From: Oceanobacillus sojae
GTDB lineage: Bacteria; Bacillota; Bacilli; Bacillales; Amphibacillaceae
Reading direction: 5' to 3'
DNA length: 64,000 nucleotides
NCBI RefSeq assembly: GCF_007991515.1
Contig: NZ_BJYM01000002.1
Coordinates: forward strand, 62,001 to 126,000
Notes under the pieces: generated by a model
What the model saw: the letters and a program-made list of their open reading frames with translations, nothing else
What the model was told of the DNA's origin: nothing
The model's database searches: none
Part shown: one piece after another, positions 36,621 to 46,491 of the stretch
How positions within the stretch are numbered: the stretch's first letter is position 1
Layout: the number at the start of each line of letters is the position of its first letter
Position numbers and translations under genes: made by a program

Positions 36621-38318
36621 TTATTCCGTTAAAAACACTCCTGAGCGCATTCTGTTTAATACCGCTGCAATTTCATTTTTTCTTGGTCTTGCTAAATCTC
36701 CCGGATGTTTTCCGTTACTTTTAGTCAGCTTTTCCAAGCCTTGATCCATTTTATCATCTATATGCTCTATTAATGCTTCAAACGAAGAAAAATTCTTTCC
36801 TGCATTCCTGTAAAGATATTGAATGATTTCTGCAATCATTCTTGTTTGCGAAGAGTCTGTCAGCTGCTCTGTATAAGCAAAGGTGATTGGTTCTTTTCCA
36901 AATAAAATTTGAAATTGCCCCTTTGCCTGGATTTTAAATCTTTTATCTGTCTGTTTGGAAAATGTAGAGGCTGATAACTGCCGATTCTTCAAACTTGTAA
37001 AATCTGCGGGTTCCACATTACTATGTGCAATAGGTTCTTCCTTTATGATTTGCTTTGCTCTTAGTGTTACATTCTTTGGCTTATATTCCTCCATAAGAAT
37101 AACTGTATCCGCTACGGAAAAATAATCTCCAGATCCGCCCGTTACTAAAATCACCGATTTGCCTGCTTCATCCACCAGCTGCCTAATTCGATGTATGAAA
37201 GGTGTTATCGGTTCATTTTTTTGGTCAATCAGCTTTTGCATGCGACTGTCACGAATCATAAAATTTGTTGCACTTGTATCTTCATCAATAAGCAATGTTT
37301 CCGCTCCTACTTCCAGTGCCTCCATTACATTGGCAGCCTGTGACGTACTACCGCTGGCATTACTTGTTGAAAAAGAAGTTGTGCCTTTTCCATGGGGCAG
37401 GTTAGAAATAAAAGGAGAGATATTTACAGACGATATTTCCCTTCCATCCTCTGCTCTAATTTTAACTGCACTCGGGTCAGTACAGATAAATTCACGTCCG
37501 TCCCCTTCGCAATGAGGGTAAACACCACGTTCGATTGCCTGGAGCAGTGTACTTTTCCCATGATAACCTCCTCCGGTGATTAATGTGACTCCCTTTTTAA
37601 CTGCCATTCCTTTTACTATTTTATCATGAGGAAGCTCTAATTCCACCTCATCTTCTTCAGGACTTTTAAAGGCTACCGCACCTTTAGCCGGCAAATCACT
37701 TACACCGCTTTTTCTTGGTAAAATAGAGCCATTGGCAATAAAACTCACCCAATTATTTACTTTCATTGCTTTCCATATCGCTTCTTGCTGATCCGCCAGC
37801 TGAACAGTTTTCTCAATATCTTTATCTAAGATTTGGAAGACTGAATCCTCCAATAAACCAGGAATAGCCTGATTGAATAATTTCACTGCTTCTTTTCCGT
37901 TAATGGAACGCCCATTAGCAGGTAATCCTGCCGATAAACAAACAGTAATTTCCTTTTTGGTAACACTTACAGCTGTCCGTTCTAATATTTCCTGACCAGG
38001 GCCGTCAAAAGCAACTATGCCGCTTTTACCCGAACCTTTAATGAAAATCTTATTTTGATTCACTGCTTTACCAACCACTCTTGCAAAAGCATCCTCCACA
38101 GCAATCCGGCGGGCTTTCGTTTCCAGCCATTCAGCTGCCACGTGACGCTCTTTCTCAGGAATTACCACTCTTATTCTCGAAGGGCTTGCAAATGGATCAC
38201 CTTGTACATAGTCAATATGGAGCGTGTAACGAGGATACGTATAGCTTCCTGCAATTTGCTTATACGACTTGTAACTTTTCCGGTCAATTTGTAATAAACT
38301 GTTTTTAAGACGATTCAT
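36621..38318 (-). CDS. Predicted ATPase of the ABC class
   Basis: A 565-residue soluble ATPase of the family annotated as predicted ATPase of the ABC class. The P-loop GGGYHGKS spans 249-256 and the Walker B-like LLIDEDTSATNFM is near 352-364, then a region similar to ABC signature helices. It has no membrane domain. The only family member I recall with structural work is a trypanosome RNA-editing-associated protein, MRB1590, which binds RNA; a role in RNA metabolism is therefore a possibility only. The ATG follows GATAGGAGAAGCTATT. Queuosine gene queG follows in the same orientation. Confidence 0.85.
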   Translation of the reverse strand: MNRLKNSLLQIDRKSYKSYKQIAGSYTYPRYTLHIDYVQGDPFASPSRIRVVIPEKERHVAAEWLETKARRIAVEDAFARVVGKAVNQNKIFIKGSGKSGIVAFDGPGQEILERTAVSVTKKEITVCLSAGLPANGRSINGKEAVKLFNQAIPGLLEDSVFQILDKDIEKTVQLADQQEAIWKAMKVNNWVSFIANGSILPRKSGVSDLPAKGAVAFKSPEEDEVELELPHDKIVKGMAVKKGVTLITGGGYHGKSTLLQAIERGVYPHCEGDGREFICTDPSAVKIRAEDGREISSVNISPFISNLPHGKGTTSFSTSNASGSTSQAANVMEALEVGAETLLIDEDTSATNFMIRDSRMQKLIDQKNEPITPFIHRIRQLVDEAGKSVILVTGGSGDYFSVADTVILMEEYKPKNVTLRAKQIIKEEPIAHSNVEPADFTSLKNRQLSASTFSKQTDKRFKIQAKGQFQILFGKEPITFAYTEQLTDSSQTRMIAEIIQYLYRNAGKNFSSFEALIEHIDDKMDQGLEKLTKSNGKHPGDLARPRKNEIAAVLNRMRSGVFLTE

Positions 38319-38451
38319 AATAGCTTCTCCTATCTGTTATGATTTTTACTATACCCTCTTTTATAGACAGGTTACTATTGTTTTAAAGAAGTTAAACAAA
38401 TATTTTATTAGGAAAAACCTGCATTCGTTCAATCTAATATATTCTAGTACA

Positions 38452-38498
38452 AAATAAAAACGCAACACTTCGTAGACTAAGTACGAAACACTGCGTTA
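38452..38498 (-). terminator. Terminator of tRNA-Gly
   Basis: On the minus strand AACGCA-GTGTTTCGTA pairs with TACGAAGTGTTGCGTT, including some G-T pairs, followed by TTTATTT. Confidence 0.85.
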
Positions 38499-38509
38499 TC
38501 ACATATGTA

Positions 38510-38583
38510 TGGAGCGGGTGAAGGGAATCGAACCCTCATCATCAGCTTGGAAGGCTGAGGTTTTACCACTAAACTACACCCGC
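38510..38583 (-). tRNA. tRNA-Gly (UCC)
   Basis: The minus strand folds as a cloverleaf: GCGGGTG acceptor arm against CACCCGC, D-loop AGTTTAGTGGTAAAA, anticodon stem CAGC with loop CTTCCAA and anticodon TCC, and T-arm GAGGGTTCGATTCCCTT. The CCA end is encoded (38510-38512). Its 74-nt length is normal for tRNA-Gly. A promoter and terminator flank it, so it is transcribed alone. Confidence 0.97.
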
Positions 38584-38616
38584 ATGATTTTCAATTGTTT
38601 TTCAATGACAAAATTT

Positions 38617-38645
38617 ATTATAGCAACGTATTCGCTAAAAATCAA
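38617..38645 (-). promoter_or_regulatory. SigA-type promoter of tRNA-Gly
   Basis: On the minus strand TTGATT (38640-38645) and TATAAT (38617-38622) are 17 bases apart, some 30 bases before the mature 5' end. Confidence 0.8.
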
Positions 38646-38831
38646 CAATAAATTTATTTTTTTCATAAAAAGTTAATCAAAAGTAATATTTAGAAATAAT
38701 GGACTTCAAGAATAATATAAAATTCCAGCGCATACACTTCTAAAATGCTGAAGTTTATCTTGTTATCTATTTACAATCATCTGGTCGCGTAATAAACTAT
38801 TGTTATGCTTCACGGAGAGGAGAATTTTAAA

Positions 38832-39704
38832 ATGTCAGTATATTCAACTATTCTTACCCAATCAGAGTTTGTTGATAAGGATAGTCTAAGCTACCCATTT
38901 GAAGAAAGAGGATTACAGTTTGGCGACGGAATTTATGAGGTGATTCGTATTTATAAAGGTGAATACTATCTCCTGACAGAACATGTCGATCGTCTGTATC
39001 GTTCTGCCGAGGCCATAAAAATTAAAATCCCATATAATAAAGAAAAGATGACGGAACTATTACATCAATTAATGGAAAAAAATAATATGAAAAATGATGG
39101 AAAGGTATATATGCAAATCACACGTGGTTCAGCTCCGCGAGATCATATCTTCCCACACGAAGTCACACCTAATATCTATGCATATCTTCAGGACTTACCA
39201 AGAAATGAAAAGATATTGGAAAACGGTGTGAAGACAATTTCCCAGCGTGATGTCCGATGGGAAAACTGTTACATCAAAAGTTTAAATCTGCTGCCGAATG
39301 TTTTGGCAAAACAGACAGCAAAAGAAAATAACTGCTATGAAGCTATTCTCCATCGTGATGGTGTTGTAACGGAATGCAGTTCTTCCAATATCTACTTAGT
39401 AAAAGATGGGAAAGTATATACACACCCGGCTACCAATAATATCTTACATGGTTGTGTACGAATGGCAGTAGAACGCTTCTTAAAAGCAGAGAACATTCCG
39501 CTGATTGAAGAAGCCTTTCATATTGAAGATATTCAACATGCTGATGAAATGTTTTTATCCAGCAGTACATCCGAAGTATTGCCTGTAATCCAACTTGATA
39601 ATGTTGTCGTTGGTAATGGTGAACCTGGCAAAATTACTCGTATACTTCAAAGAGCATATGAACAGGATGCTAAAATTACTGATAAATTAATTACAAACTT
39701 GTAA
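38832..39704 (+). CDS. dat: D-amino acid transaminase
   Basis: A class IV aminotransferase using pyridoxal phosphate to interconvert D-alanine and D-glutamate, which supplies D-Glu for peptidoglycan. I start it at ATG 38832, nine bases after GGAGAGGAG; an ATG at 38805 has no ribosome-binding site. In this numbering the cofactor Lys is K149 in CYIKSLNLLPN; FEERGLQFGDGIYEVIR and VTECSSSNIYLV are the characteristic blocks for D-amino acid over branched-chain transaminases. It is 290 residues long, close to the 282 of B. subtilis Dat. Monocistronic. Confidence 0.93.
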   Translation: MSVYSTILTQSEFVDKDSLSYPFEERGLQFGDGIYEVIRIYKGEYYLLTEHVDRLYRSAEAIKIKIPYNKEKMTELLHQLMEKNNMKNDGKVYMQITRGSAPRDHIFPHEVTPNIYAYLQDLPRNEKILENGVKTISQRDVRWENCYIKSLNLLPNVLAKQTAKENNCYEAILHRDGVVTECSSSNIYLVKDGKVYTHPATNNILHGCVRMAVERFLKAENIPLIEEAFHIEDIQHADEMFLSSSTSEVLPVIQLDNVVVGNGEPGKITRILQRAYEQDAKITDKLITNL

Positions 39705-39706
39705 TT

Positions 39707-39744
39707 AGAAACAGCCGTCTTTTTTTCAAGATGGCTGTTTTTGT
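39707..39744 (+). terminator. Terminator of dat
   Basis: AAACAGCCGTCT pairs with AGATGGCTGTTT over an eight-base T-rich loop, followed by T residues. Confidence 0.88.
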
Positions 39745-39868
39745 ATTAATAAATGCTCTATGGCAAATCACAAGTATACAGCTAAATATTATTGATTCGC
39801 AACCCGAAATAGTTTAAACTGAAATACAGATAGAATGAAATACATTTTTTAAATTCAGGAGGGGTATT

Positions 39869-41875
39869 ATGACTGCATCGACAAAGAAAAGAGCTATTAC
39901 CGCAACAGATTTTCAGAATATTAAGGTTCTTAGCGAGCCGCAATTTATTTCAGAAGACAGGTATAGTTATGTCACCACATTTGTTAATGAAGATAAAGAA
40001 TATGAATCACAGGTTTATGTACATAATCTTATCGATGATTCACATAAACAGTGGACTTCAGGAAGTCATCGAAATCATACGTTTTGCGTTTCTCCAAACA
40101 AGGAAAAAGCCTTCTTCCTTTCCAATCGCAGCGGTGCTTCACAAATTTGGCTGACAGATATGGGTGGCGGGGAAGCAAAACAAGTTACTACATTTCCAAA
40201 TGGTGCTTTCTCACCTGTCTGGTCAGAGGATGGAAAATCTATTTTATTCTGCTCCTACCTTGAAAAAGATGATGATATTTCTGCTTTAAAAGAATTAAAT
40301 AAAGAAGAAAAAAAGGCAAAGCAAAAAGAAGCGCAGACAAAGCCGCTGGTTGTGGACCGCCTAAGATATAAATCAGATGCACGAGGATTCCATGATAATT
40401 CCAAAGTTCAAATTATTCAATATGATCTAACATCAGGTACTTTTCATCAGCTGACGGATAAAGAGGCTGATCACCACTTGGTGGATGTTGCTCCTGATAA
40501 CAAAACGCTTATCTTTGCTGCTAATTTGGAGGAAGATGCTGATTCTTCACTGGTTTCTGATCTGTATTTACTTGAATTGCAATCGAAAGAAATAATCAAA
40601 TTAACAGACAGTAAAGGAAGCTATCACGGGGCATCCTTCTCGACAGACAGTAAAAAAATTGTTGCTTACGGTCACGGATTTGAATATGCTGGTGCTACAT
40701 TGACAAAGCTGTTCATATACGACGTAGAGAGTAAGGAAAGAATGCTCCTGTCCAGAGATTGGAGCATCCAGCCCGGAGATACAATGGTCGGAGATACACG
40801 TCTTGGCAGCTCGGAAGCTGGTCCTGTCTGGTCTGAGGACAACGAATCTATTTACTTTGTCGGGTCAGATAATGGAACCGTTTCTTTATATGAAACAGAT
40901 TTAGAGGGTAATTTAAAAATACGCTACAGTGATAATAATCATCTATTCGGCTTTTCTTATAACCCGGATACTAAAAGCTTTATATTAGGAATCAGCCTTC
41001 CGACAGATCCTTGTAATTTTTACAAACTGTCAGCAGACGGTACATTAGAGCAGCTGACAGATGTAAATAAAACATTTATCAGTGAGATAGCTTTAAGCAG
41101 TCCGGAGGAGATTACTTTTACTTCAAGTGACGGTTTAGAAATACAGGGCTGGCTGCTTCGTCCATACGGTTTCCAGGAAGGTAAAAAATATCCTTTTGTA
41201 TTGGAGATTCACGGCGGTCCGCATGCCATGTATGGACAAACCTTCTTCCATGAGCTGCAGCTTCTGGCAGCTAAAGGATATGTTGTACTTTATACAAATC
41301 CCCGCGGCAGCCATGGTTATGGACAGGAGTTTGTCAATGGTGTGCGTGAGAACTATGGTAAAGGGGATTACCACGATCTGATGGAGGCTGTTGATTATTG
41401 TCTGGAACAGTATTCCTTTATTGATGAAAATCGCTTAGGTGTGACAGGAGGCAGCTATGGCGGGTTTATGACAAACTGGATTGTCGGTCATACAAACCGC
41501 TTTAAAGCAGCTGTTACACAAAGGTCCATTTCCAATTGGTTAAGCTTTTATGGTGTAAGTGATATCGGCTTCTTCTTTACAAAATGGGAGCATGGTGTGA
41601 ACTTAATGGAGGATCCGACAGAGCTTTGGGATATATCTCCGTTGAAATATGCAGAAAACGTGGAGACACCACTGCTTATTCTGCATGGTGAAAAAGACTA
41701 CCGCTGTCCAATTGAGCAGGGCGAACAATTATTTATTACCTTAAAACATTTAAATAAGGAAGTGGAATTTATCCGGTTCCCGAATGCTAACCATGAATTG
41801 AGTCGAAGCGGCAATCCTACACTTCGGGTAGCCCGGTTAGATAATATATGCCGCTGGTTTGAAAAGTATCTCTAA
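39869..41875 (+). CDS. S9-family acylaminoacyl peptidase (YuxL-like)
   Basis: A 668-residue serine peptidase with an N-terminal beta-propeller (about 1-410, several SPDNK and WSEDGKSI-type blade motifs) that filters substrates, and a C-terminal alpha/beta hydrolase domain. The catalytic triad is S529 in GGSYGGF, D610 in LHGEKDY and H642 in NANHEL. The protein resembles B. subtilis YuxL (about 657 residues). No signal peptide is visible, so it is cytoplasmic and cleaves short peptides. The ATG follows CAGGAGGGGTATT. Monocistronic with a terminator. Confidence 0.92.
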   Translation: MTASTKKRAITATDFQNIKVLSEPQFISEDRYSYVTTFVNEDKEYESQVYVHNLIDDSHKQWTSGSHRNHTFCVSPNKEKAFFLSNRSGASQIWLTDMGGGEAKQVTTFPNGAFSPVWSEDGKSILFCSYLEKDDDISALKELNKEEKKAKQKEAQTKPLVVDRLRYKSDARGFHDNSKVQIIQYDLTSGTFHQLTDKEADHHLVDVAPDNKTLIFAANLEEDADSSLVSDLYLLELQSKEIIKLTDSKGSYHGASFSTDSKKIVAYGHGFEYAGATLTKLFIYDVESKERMLLSRDWSIQPGDTMVGDTRLGSSEAGPVWSEDNESIYFVGSDNGTVSLYETDLEGNLKIRYSDNNHLFGFSYNPDTKSFILGISLPTDPCNFYKLSADGTLEQLTDVNKTFISEIALSSPEEITFTSSDGLEIQGWLLRPYGFQEGKKYPFVLEIHGGPHAMYGQTFFHELQLLAAKGYVVLYTNPRGSHGYGQEFVNGVRENYGKGDYHDLMEAVDYCLEQYSFIDENRLGVTGGSYGGFMTNWIVGHTNRFKAAVTQRSISNWLSFYGVSDIGFFFTKWEHGVNLMEDPTELWDISPLKYAENVETPLLILHGEKDYRCPIEQGEQLFITLKHLNKEVEFIRFPNANHELSRSGNPTLRVARLDNICRWFEKYL

Positions 41876-41887
41876 TAATGAACTCGA

Positions 41888-41926
41888 AAAAATAGAGGCG
41901 ACAGCTCCTGTCAGCCTCTATTTTTA
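41888..41926 (+). terminator. Terminator after the S9 peptidase gene
   Basis: AAAATAGAGGC pairs with GCCTCTATTTTT, with a smaller GACAG/CTGTC pair inside. Confidence 0.9.
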
Positions 41927-42066
41927 TGGTTTTAGATACATAATGCTTTCTTTCCGGTAATTGTTATCAAGCCTCACACTTTTATTGGTTAAATAGGATT
42001 ACACCAGATAATGATGCTGATATCATTAGGAATTATCCCTGCGTGCAGGCAGTTTTTTCTGTTTAT

Positions 42067-45000
42067 TTACAAGGTAACACTGTCAACTTTATTCATTGTT
42101 TTTAAATATTCTTGTAAAGATTGAATATCCTTCTGCTCTAGATGCTGATATTTCCATACAAGCTTTGCCGTTTCCAGACTGGTAAAGTAAGGAATATTCA
42201 ATTGAATACAAAGCTCTCTAAGCTGAAAGCCGAATCGTTCTTTATCTCTTCCGATACTTGGAATATTAATCACATACCCCGGTGGATCATGCAAAAACAG
42301 CTTTTTGAGATCAGCTATTTCACGATCCGCAGTTATAGAAGGAATTTGATTGTTTTCCAGATATGTGCTTGTTCCCTGAGTAGCAATGATTTCTGTTTTT
42401 TCGGCAATTTCCTGAATAAACGGTATGCTTTCTTCCTTATGGTGATTGCTAACTGATACAAACCACTTTTTTGTGTTATTCAACTTATGCTGAGAAAGTA
42501 TGACCGCTTTTCTAATTGCCTTTTCCAAAGTAACGTCCATACCGATTGCTTCCCCGGTTGATTTCATTTCCGGTCCTAAAATATGATCGACACCTTTTAA
42601 TTTATTTTTAGAAAAAACAGGTGCTTTAACTGTATAATAATCCGGTTCTTTATAAGCAGAGAATTCCTTCATAAAGACTTGCAGGGACTCACCTATTTGC
42701 GCATTTACTGCTAAAGCAACCAGCGGAATTCCTGTTACCTTGCTTACTACCGGCACAGTGCGGGAAGATCTCGGGTTTACTTCAAGGACATATACTTCTT
42801 CCTGATAAATGACAAACTGGATATTCATCATTCCTACAATCGGCAGCTCTGTGGCAATTTTTTTCGAGATGTGATAAATTTGTTCCTTTTGCTGATTTGT
42901 TAATGTGATCGACGGGAATACGCTCGTACTGTCCCCCGAATGAACTCCTGCTTTTTCAATATGCTCAAAAATCCCCGGAATAATCACATTTTCCCCGTCA
43001 CTCACTACATCTACTTCACATTCTAATCCTGGCAAATACGAATCCATCAATAATGGCCAGCACTGGTCATAGGTATCTACCTGCACTCTCTCTACGTTAC
43101 TGATTAACTCCTCCTTGTTGTAGCAGACAAACATTGACTGGCCGCCAATAACATAAGAAGGACGGATTAAAACAGGATAACCAAGCTGATAAGCTGCTGC
43201 TTTCGCCTGTTCAGCACTATGCACAATTTCTCCGTGTATATGCGCAATATTTAATTGCTCTAAAAAAGCATAGAATTGTTCCCGGTCTTCCATTTTATCC
43301 ATGTTTTCAGGAGTAGTACCTAAAACAGAAACACCTGCTTCTTTTAACTGCTCCATTAAATTGATGGCCGTCTGTCCGCCAAACTGAATAAGGACTCCTT
43401 CAATCTGCTCTATTTCCATCACATTTAACACATCTTCAAGAGTCAGCGGTTCAAAATAGAGACGGTCTGCCACTGTATAGTCTGTACTGACTGTTTCCGG
43501 GTTATTATTGATCATTACCGCTTCATAGCCGGCCTTCTGCAGAGCCTGCACAGCATGAACAGAGCAATAATCAAATTCAACTCCCTGCCCGATACGGATT
43601 GGTCCAGAGCCGATAACAAGTACTTTCTTCTTATCAGACACGGGAAGCACTTGATTAAAATCTGACCAGGTTGAATAAAAATAAGTGGAATTTTTACCCG
43701 AAGTACCTGGACATGTATCGACAAAACGGTAATTAGGGGAAAGACCGTGATTTTTATAATATTGACGTAAACCTGCAGGCTGGATATCAAATAGCTGAGC
43801 CAGGCGTACATCACTAATATTATATTGCTTTGCCTGTAATATTAATTCTTCTGTTATATTCCCCCACCCAGTTGCTGCTAAATTTTTTTCCAGCTCTATC
43901 ATTGCTGCAATCTTTTCTAAGAAATAGGGCTGAATTAAAGTCAGTTCAGATACCCTTGCAATAGAAATTTGACGCTGGAAGGCCTCTGCAATTGCAAAGA
44001 GACGTAAATCATTTGGTTCTTCAAGCAGCGCCATTAATTCTTCCTCCGATTTTTCTGCAAAAACCGGCCAGTGCAATGATTGAACATTCATTTCCAGCGA
44101 ACGGACTGCTTTATTTAATGCACCTTCGAAGGTTTTATCCAAAGACATAACCTCCCCCGTTGCTTTCATCTGTGTCCCCAGACTGCGATCTGCTTCTGAG
44201 AACTTGTCAAATGGAAAACGTGGAATTTTCACAACCGTATAATCTAAATCAGGTGTAAAATGAAGGTAGGTTGCTCCGCTGACTGGATCCACTAATTCAT
44301 CCAGATGATAGCCGACTGCACATTTTGCTGCTACTCTTGCAATAGGATAGCCTGTTGCTTTAGATGCTAATGCTGAAGAACGGCTGACACGGGGATTTAC
44401 CTCGATAATACAGTATTCATTCATTTCCGGATGCAGGGCAAATTGAATATTACAGCCGCCGACTACTTCCAATGCCCGAATAATTTTTATAGATGCGTCA
44501 CGCAAGATTCTGCTTTGTTCTGGTGTTAATGTCTGAGCCGGAGCAACAACGATTGAATCACCGGTATGAACCCCGACCGGATCAACATTTTCCATATCAC
44601 AAATAATTTGACAGGCATCACTTTCATCACGCATTACTTCATATTCAATCTCTTTCCAGCCTTTGATACTGCGTTCTACAAGCACCTGGTGTATAGGACT
44701 TAAATGGAGGCCTTTTGCTAATAAGTCACAGAATTCTTCCTTGTTATTCGCAAATCCCCCGCCTTCCCCGCCTAATGTATAGGCTGGACGGAGAATAACC
44801 GGGTAACCAATCTGCTCAGCGAAAGACAGACCATCCTCTATATTCGTCACAATTTGTGATTCAGAAATAGGTTCCTGGATGGCAATCATTAAATCTCTGA
44901 ACTTTTCTCTGTCTTCTCCTTTTTGAATAGAAGCAATAGATGTTCCCAGTAATTCTACATTATATTTTTCCAAAATTCCTTTATCATGAAGCTCCATGGA

Positions 45001-45294
45001 TAAATTCAATCCTGTTTGCCCACCCAAGGTTCCAATTAAACCATCCGGTTTTTCTTTTTCAATGATTTTTTCGACCACCTCTACCTCTAATGGTTCTAAG
45101 TAGACCTGGTCTGTGATAGCTTCATCTGTCATAATAGTCGCGGGATTGTTATTGATAAGAACTACTTCCAGCCCCTCTTCTTTTAAAGCAAGACAAGCCT
45201 GTGTTCCTGCATAATCAAACTCTGCTGCCTGCCCGATAACAATTGGTCCCGAACCTAAAACAAGCACTTTCTTAATCCCTGGATGTATAGGCAT
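42067..45294 (-). CDS. carB: Carbamoyl phosphate synthase large subunit, arginine operon
   Basis: The 1075-residue large subunit that makes carbamoyl phosphate from bicarbonate, ammonia and two ATP. Both ATP-grasp halves are present, each with VLGSGPIVIGQAAEFDYAGT-like or VIGSGPIRIGQGVEFDYCSV openings, and the allosteric domain is at the C-terminus (about 940-1075). The ATG follows AGAGGAGAAGGGAGAATAATAT, three bases after argD. It normally needs the glutaminase subunit CarA, which in B. subtilis lies between argD and carB; there is no carA here. It is the last gene of the operon in the window. Confidence 0.95.
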   Translation of the reverse strand: MPIHPGIKKVLVLGSGPIVIGQAAEFDYAGTQACLALKEEGLEVVLINNNPATIMTDEAITDQVYLEPLEVEVVEKIIEKEKPDGLIGTLGGQTGLNLSMELHDKGILEKYNVELLGTSIASIQKGEDREKFRDLMIAIQEPISESQIVTNIEDGLSFAEQIGYPVILRPAYTLGGEGGGFANNKEEFCDLLAKGLHLSPIHQVLVERSIKGWKEIEYEVMRDESDACQIICDMENVDPVGVHTGDSIVVAPAQTLTPEQSRILRDASIKIIRALEVVGGCNIQFALHPEMNEYCIIEVNPRVSRSSALASKATGYPIARVAAKCAVGYHLDELVDPVSGATYLHFTPDLDYTVVKIPRFPFDKFSEADRSLGTQMKATGEVMSLDKTFEGALNKAVRSLEMNVQSLHWPVFAEKSEEELMALLEEPNDLRLFAIAEAFQRQISIARVSELTLIQPYFLEKIAAMIELEKNLAATGWGNITEELILQAKQYNISDVRLAQLFDIQPAGLRQYYKNHGLSPNYRFVDTCPGTSGKNSTYFYSTWSDFNQVLPVSDKKKVLVIGSGPIRIGQGVEFDYCSVHAVQALQKAGYEAVMINNNPETVSTDYTVADRLYFEPLTLEDVLNVMEIEQIEGVLIQFGGQTAINLMEQLKEAGVSVLGTTPENMDKMEDREQFYAFLEQLNIAHIHGEIVHSAEQAKAAAYQLGYPVLIRPSYVIGGQSMFVCYNKEELISNVERVQVDTYDQCWPLLMDSYLPGLECEVDVVSDGENVIIPGIFEHIEKAGVHSGDSTSVFPSITLTNQQKEQIYHISKKIATELPIVGMMNIQFVIYQEEVYVLEVNPRSSRTVPVVSKVTGIPLVALAVNAQIGESLQVFMKEFSAYKEPDYYTVKAPVFSKNKLKGVDHILGPEMKSTGEAIGMDVTLEKAIRKAVILSQHKLNNTKKWFVSVSNHHKEESIPFIQEIAEKTEIIATQGTSTYLENNQIPSITADREIADLKKLFLHDPPGYVINIPSIGRDKERFGFQLRELCIQLNIPYFTSLETAKLVWKYQHLEQKDIQSLQEYLKTMNKVDSVTL

Positions 45295-45297
45295 ATA

Positions 45298-46491
45298 TTA
45301 TTCTCCCTTCTCCTCTAAATCTGCTGCAATAGCCGTTATCACTCCGATAAAAGTGAATAACTCTTCTTTCTCTGTTGTTAATGGAGGTAAAATACGCACA
45401 ACATTCTCCCCTGCTGTTAAAACAAGAATTTGTTTTTCTCTTAATTTTTCGACCCAGACACCAGCTTTATTTTCAACTTCCAATCCGATTAAAAATCCTT
45501 TTCCTCTAACCGCTTTAATGAGTGAATTAGTTTCTGCCAGCTTCGTTAACGCTTCTGTTAACAGCAGGCTTTTCTCCTGTAACCCTTCTAAAAAATTAGT
45601 ATCTGTAATTTGCTCCAATGTAGCCAGCCCTGCTGTTGCTGCCAAAGGATTTCCGCCAAAGGTACTGCCATGCGTTCCGGGAGAAAAACTCTCTGCCGCT
45701 TTGTTTTTTGCTAATAATGCTCCAATAGGAAAACCAGAGCCTAAGCCTTTAGCCAAAGTAATCGCATCCGGTTCTATTTCATATTGCTCGTATGCAAAAA
45801 GAGATCCCGTTCTGCCGATTCCTGTCTGGATTTCATCAACCATAAACAAAATATCCGCTTCCTTGCAATACGCATATAGAGTTTTTACCCACTGCACATC
45901 TGCCGGATGAACCCCGCCTTCTCCCTGCACAAGCTCCAATAAAACACCTGCTGTTTTATCGGCATCTATTTGCTCAATTGCCTCCTGCTGATTAAACGGT
46001 AAATAAGTAAACCCGGGCGTTAATGGCGTAAAGCCGTTATGAATTTTCGTCTGTGCAGTTGCCGCCATTGTCGAACCAGTTCTTCCATGAAAGGAATTTG
46101 AAAAGGTAACGATTTCTGTTCTTTCCGGCTTCTGATGGTCTTTTGCATACTTTTTAGCTAATTTGATAGCCGCTTCATTCGCTTCTGCGCCACTGTTACA
46201 AAAGAATGCCTGGTCGAAGCAGCTTAAAGAAGCTAATTTCTCAGCCAATGCTTCCTGCTGAGGAATCCGGTATAAATTAGAAACATGCCATAAATTCTCT
46301 AATTGCTCTGATATTTTTTCCTGCACATAATCTGGTACATGTCCCAGACTGCATGTAGCAATCCCTGATGTATAATCAAGATATTTCACACCCTGATCAC
46401 CCCATACATAGCTTCCCTTACCTTTTAAAATAGTAATTGGCAGGCGCTGATAGTTTTTCATTAATGCTGATGTTGTCATTGTACTAGACAT
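45298..46491 (-). CDS. argD: Acetylornithine aminotransferase
   Basis: Pyridoxal-phosphate enzyme of arginine synthesis that makes N-acetylornithine from the semialdehyde. I start it at ATG 46489-46491, ten bases after AAGGAG, giving 397 residues; the frame extends to a TTG at 46500 that sits too close to the Shine-Dalgarno. The fold-type-I motifs include FCNSGAEANEAAIKLAKKYA, DEIQTGIGRTG and the cofactor Lys in ITLAKGLGSG. The start overlaps the end of argB by 8 bases, so the two are coupled. Confidence 0.95.
   Translation of the reverse strand: MSSTMTTSALMKNYQRLPITILKGKGSYVWGDQGVKYLDYTSGIATCSLGHVPDYVQEKISEQLENLWHVSNLYRIPQQEALAEKLASLSCFDQAFFCNSGAEANEAAIKLAKKYAKDHQKPERTEIVTFSNSFHGRTGSTMAATAQTKIHNGFTPLTPGFTYLPFNQQEAIEQIDADKTAGVLLELVQGEGGVHPADVQWVKTLYAYCKEADILFMVDEIQTGIGRTGSLFAYEQYEIEPDAITLAKGLGSGFPIGALLAKNKAAESFSPGTHGSTFGGNPLAATAGLATLEQITDTNFLEGLQEKSLLLTEALTKLAETNSLIKAVRGKGFLIGLEVENKAGVWVEKLREKQILVLTAGENVVRILPPLTTEKEELFTFIGVITAIAADLEEKGE

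Noticed and set aside
45353-45910. 185-codon plus-strand frame opposite argD
   Set aside because: Antisense shadow of a conserved gene, without its own ribosome-binding site.
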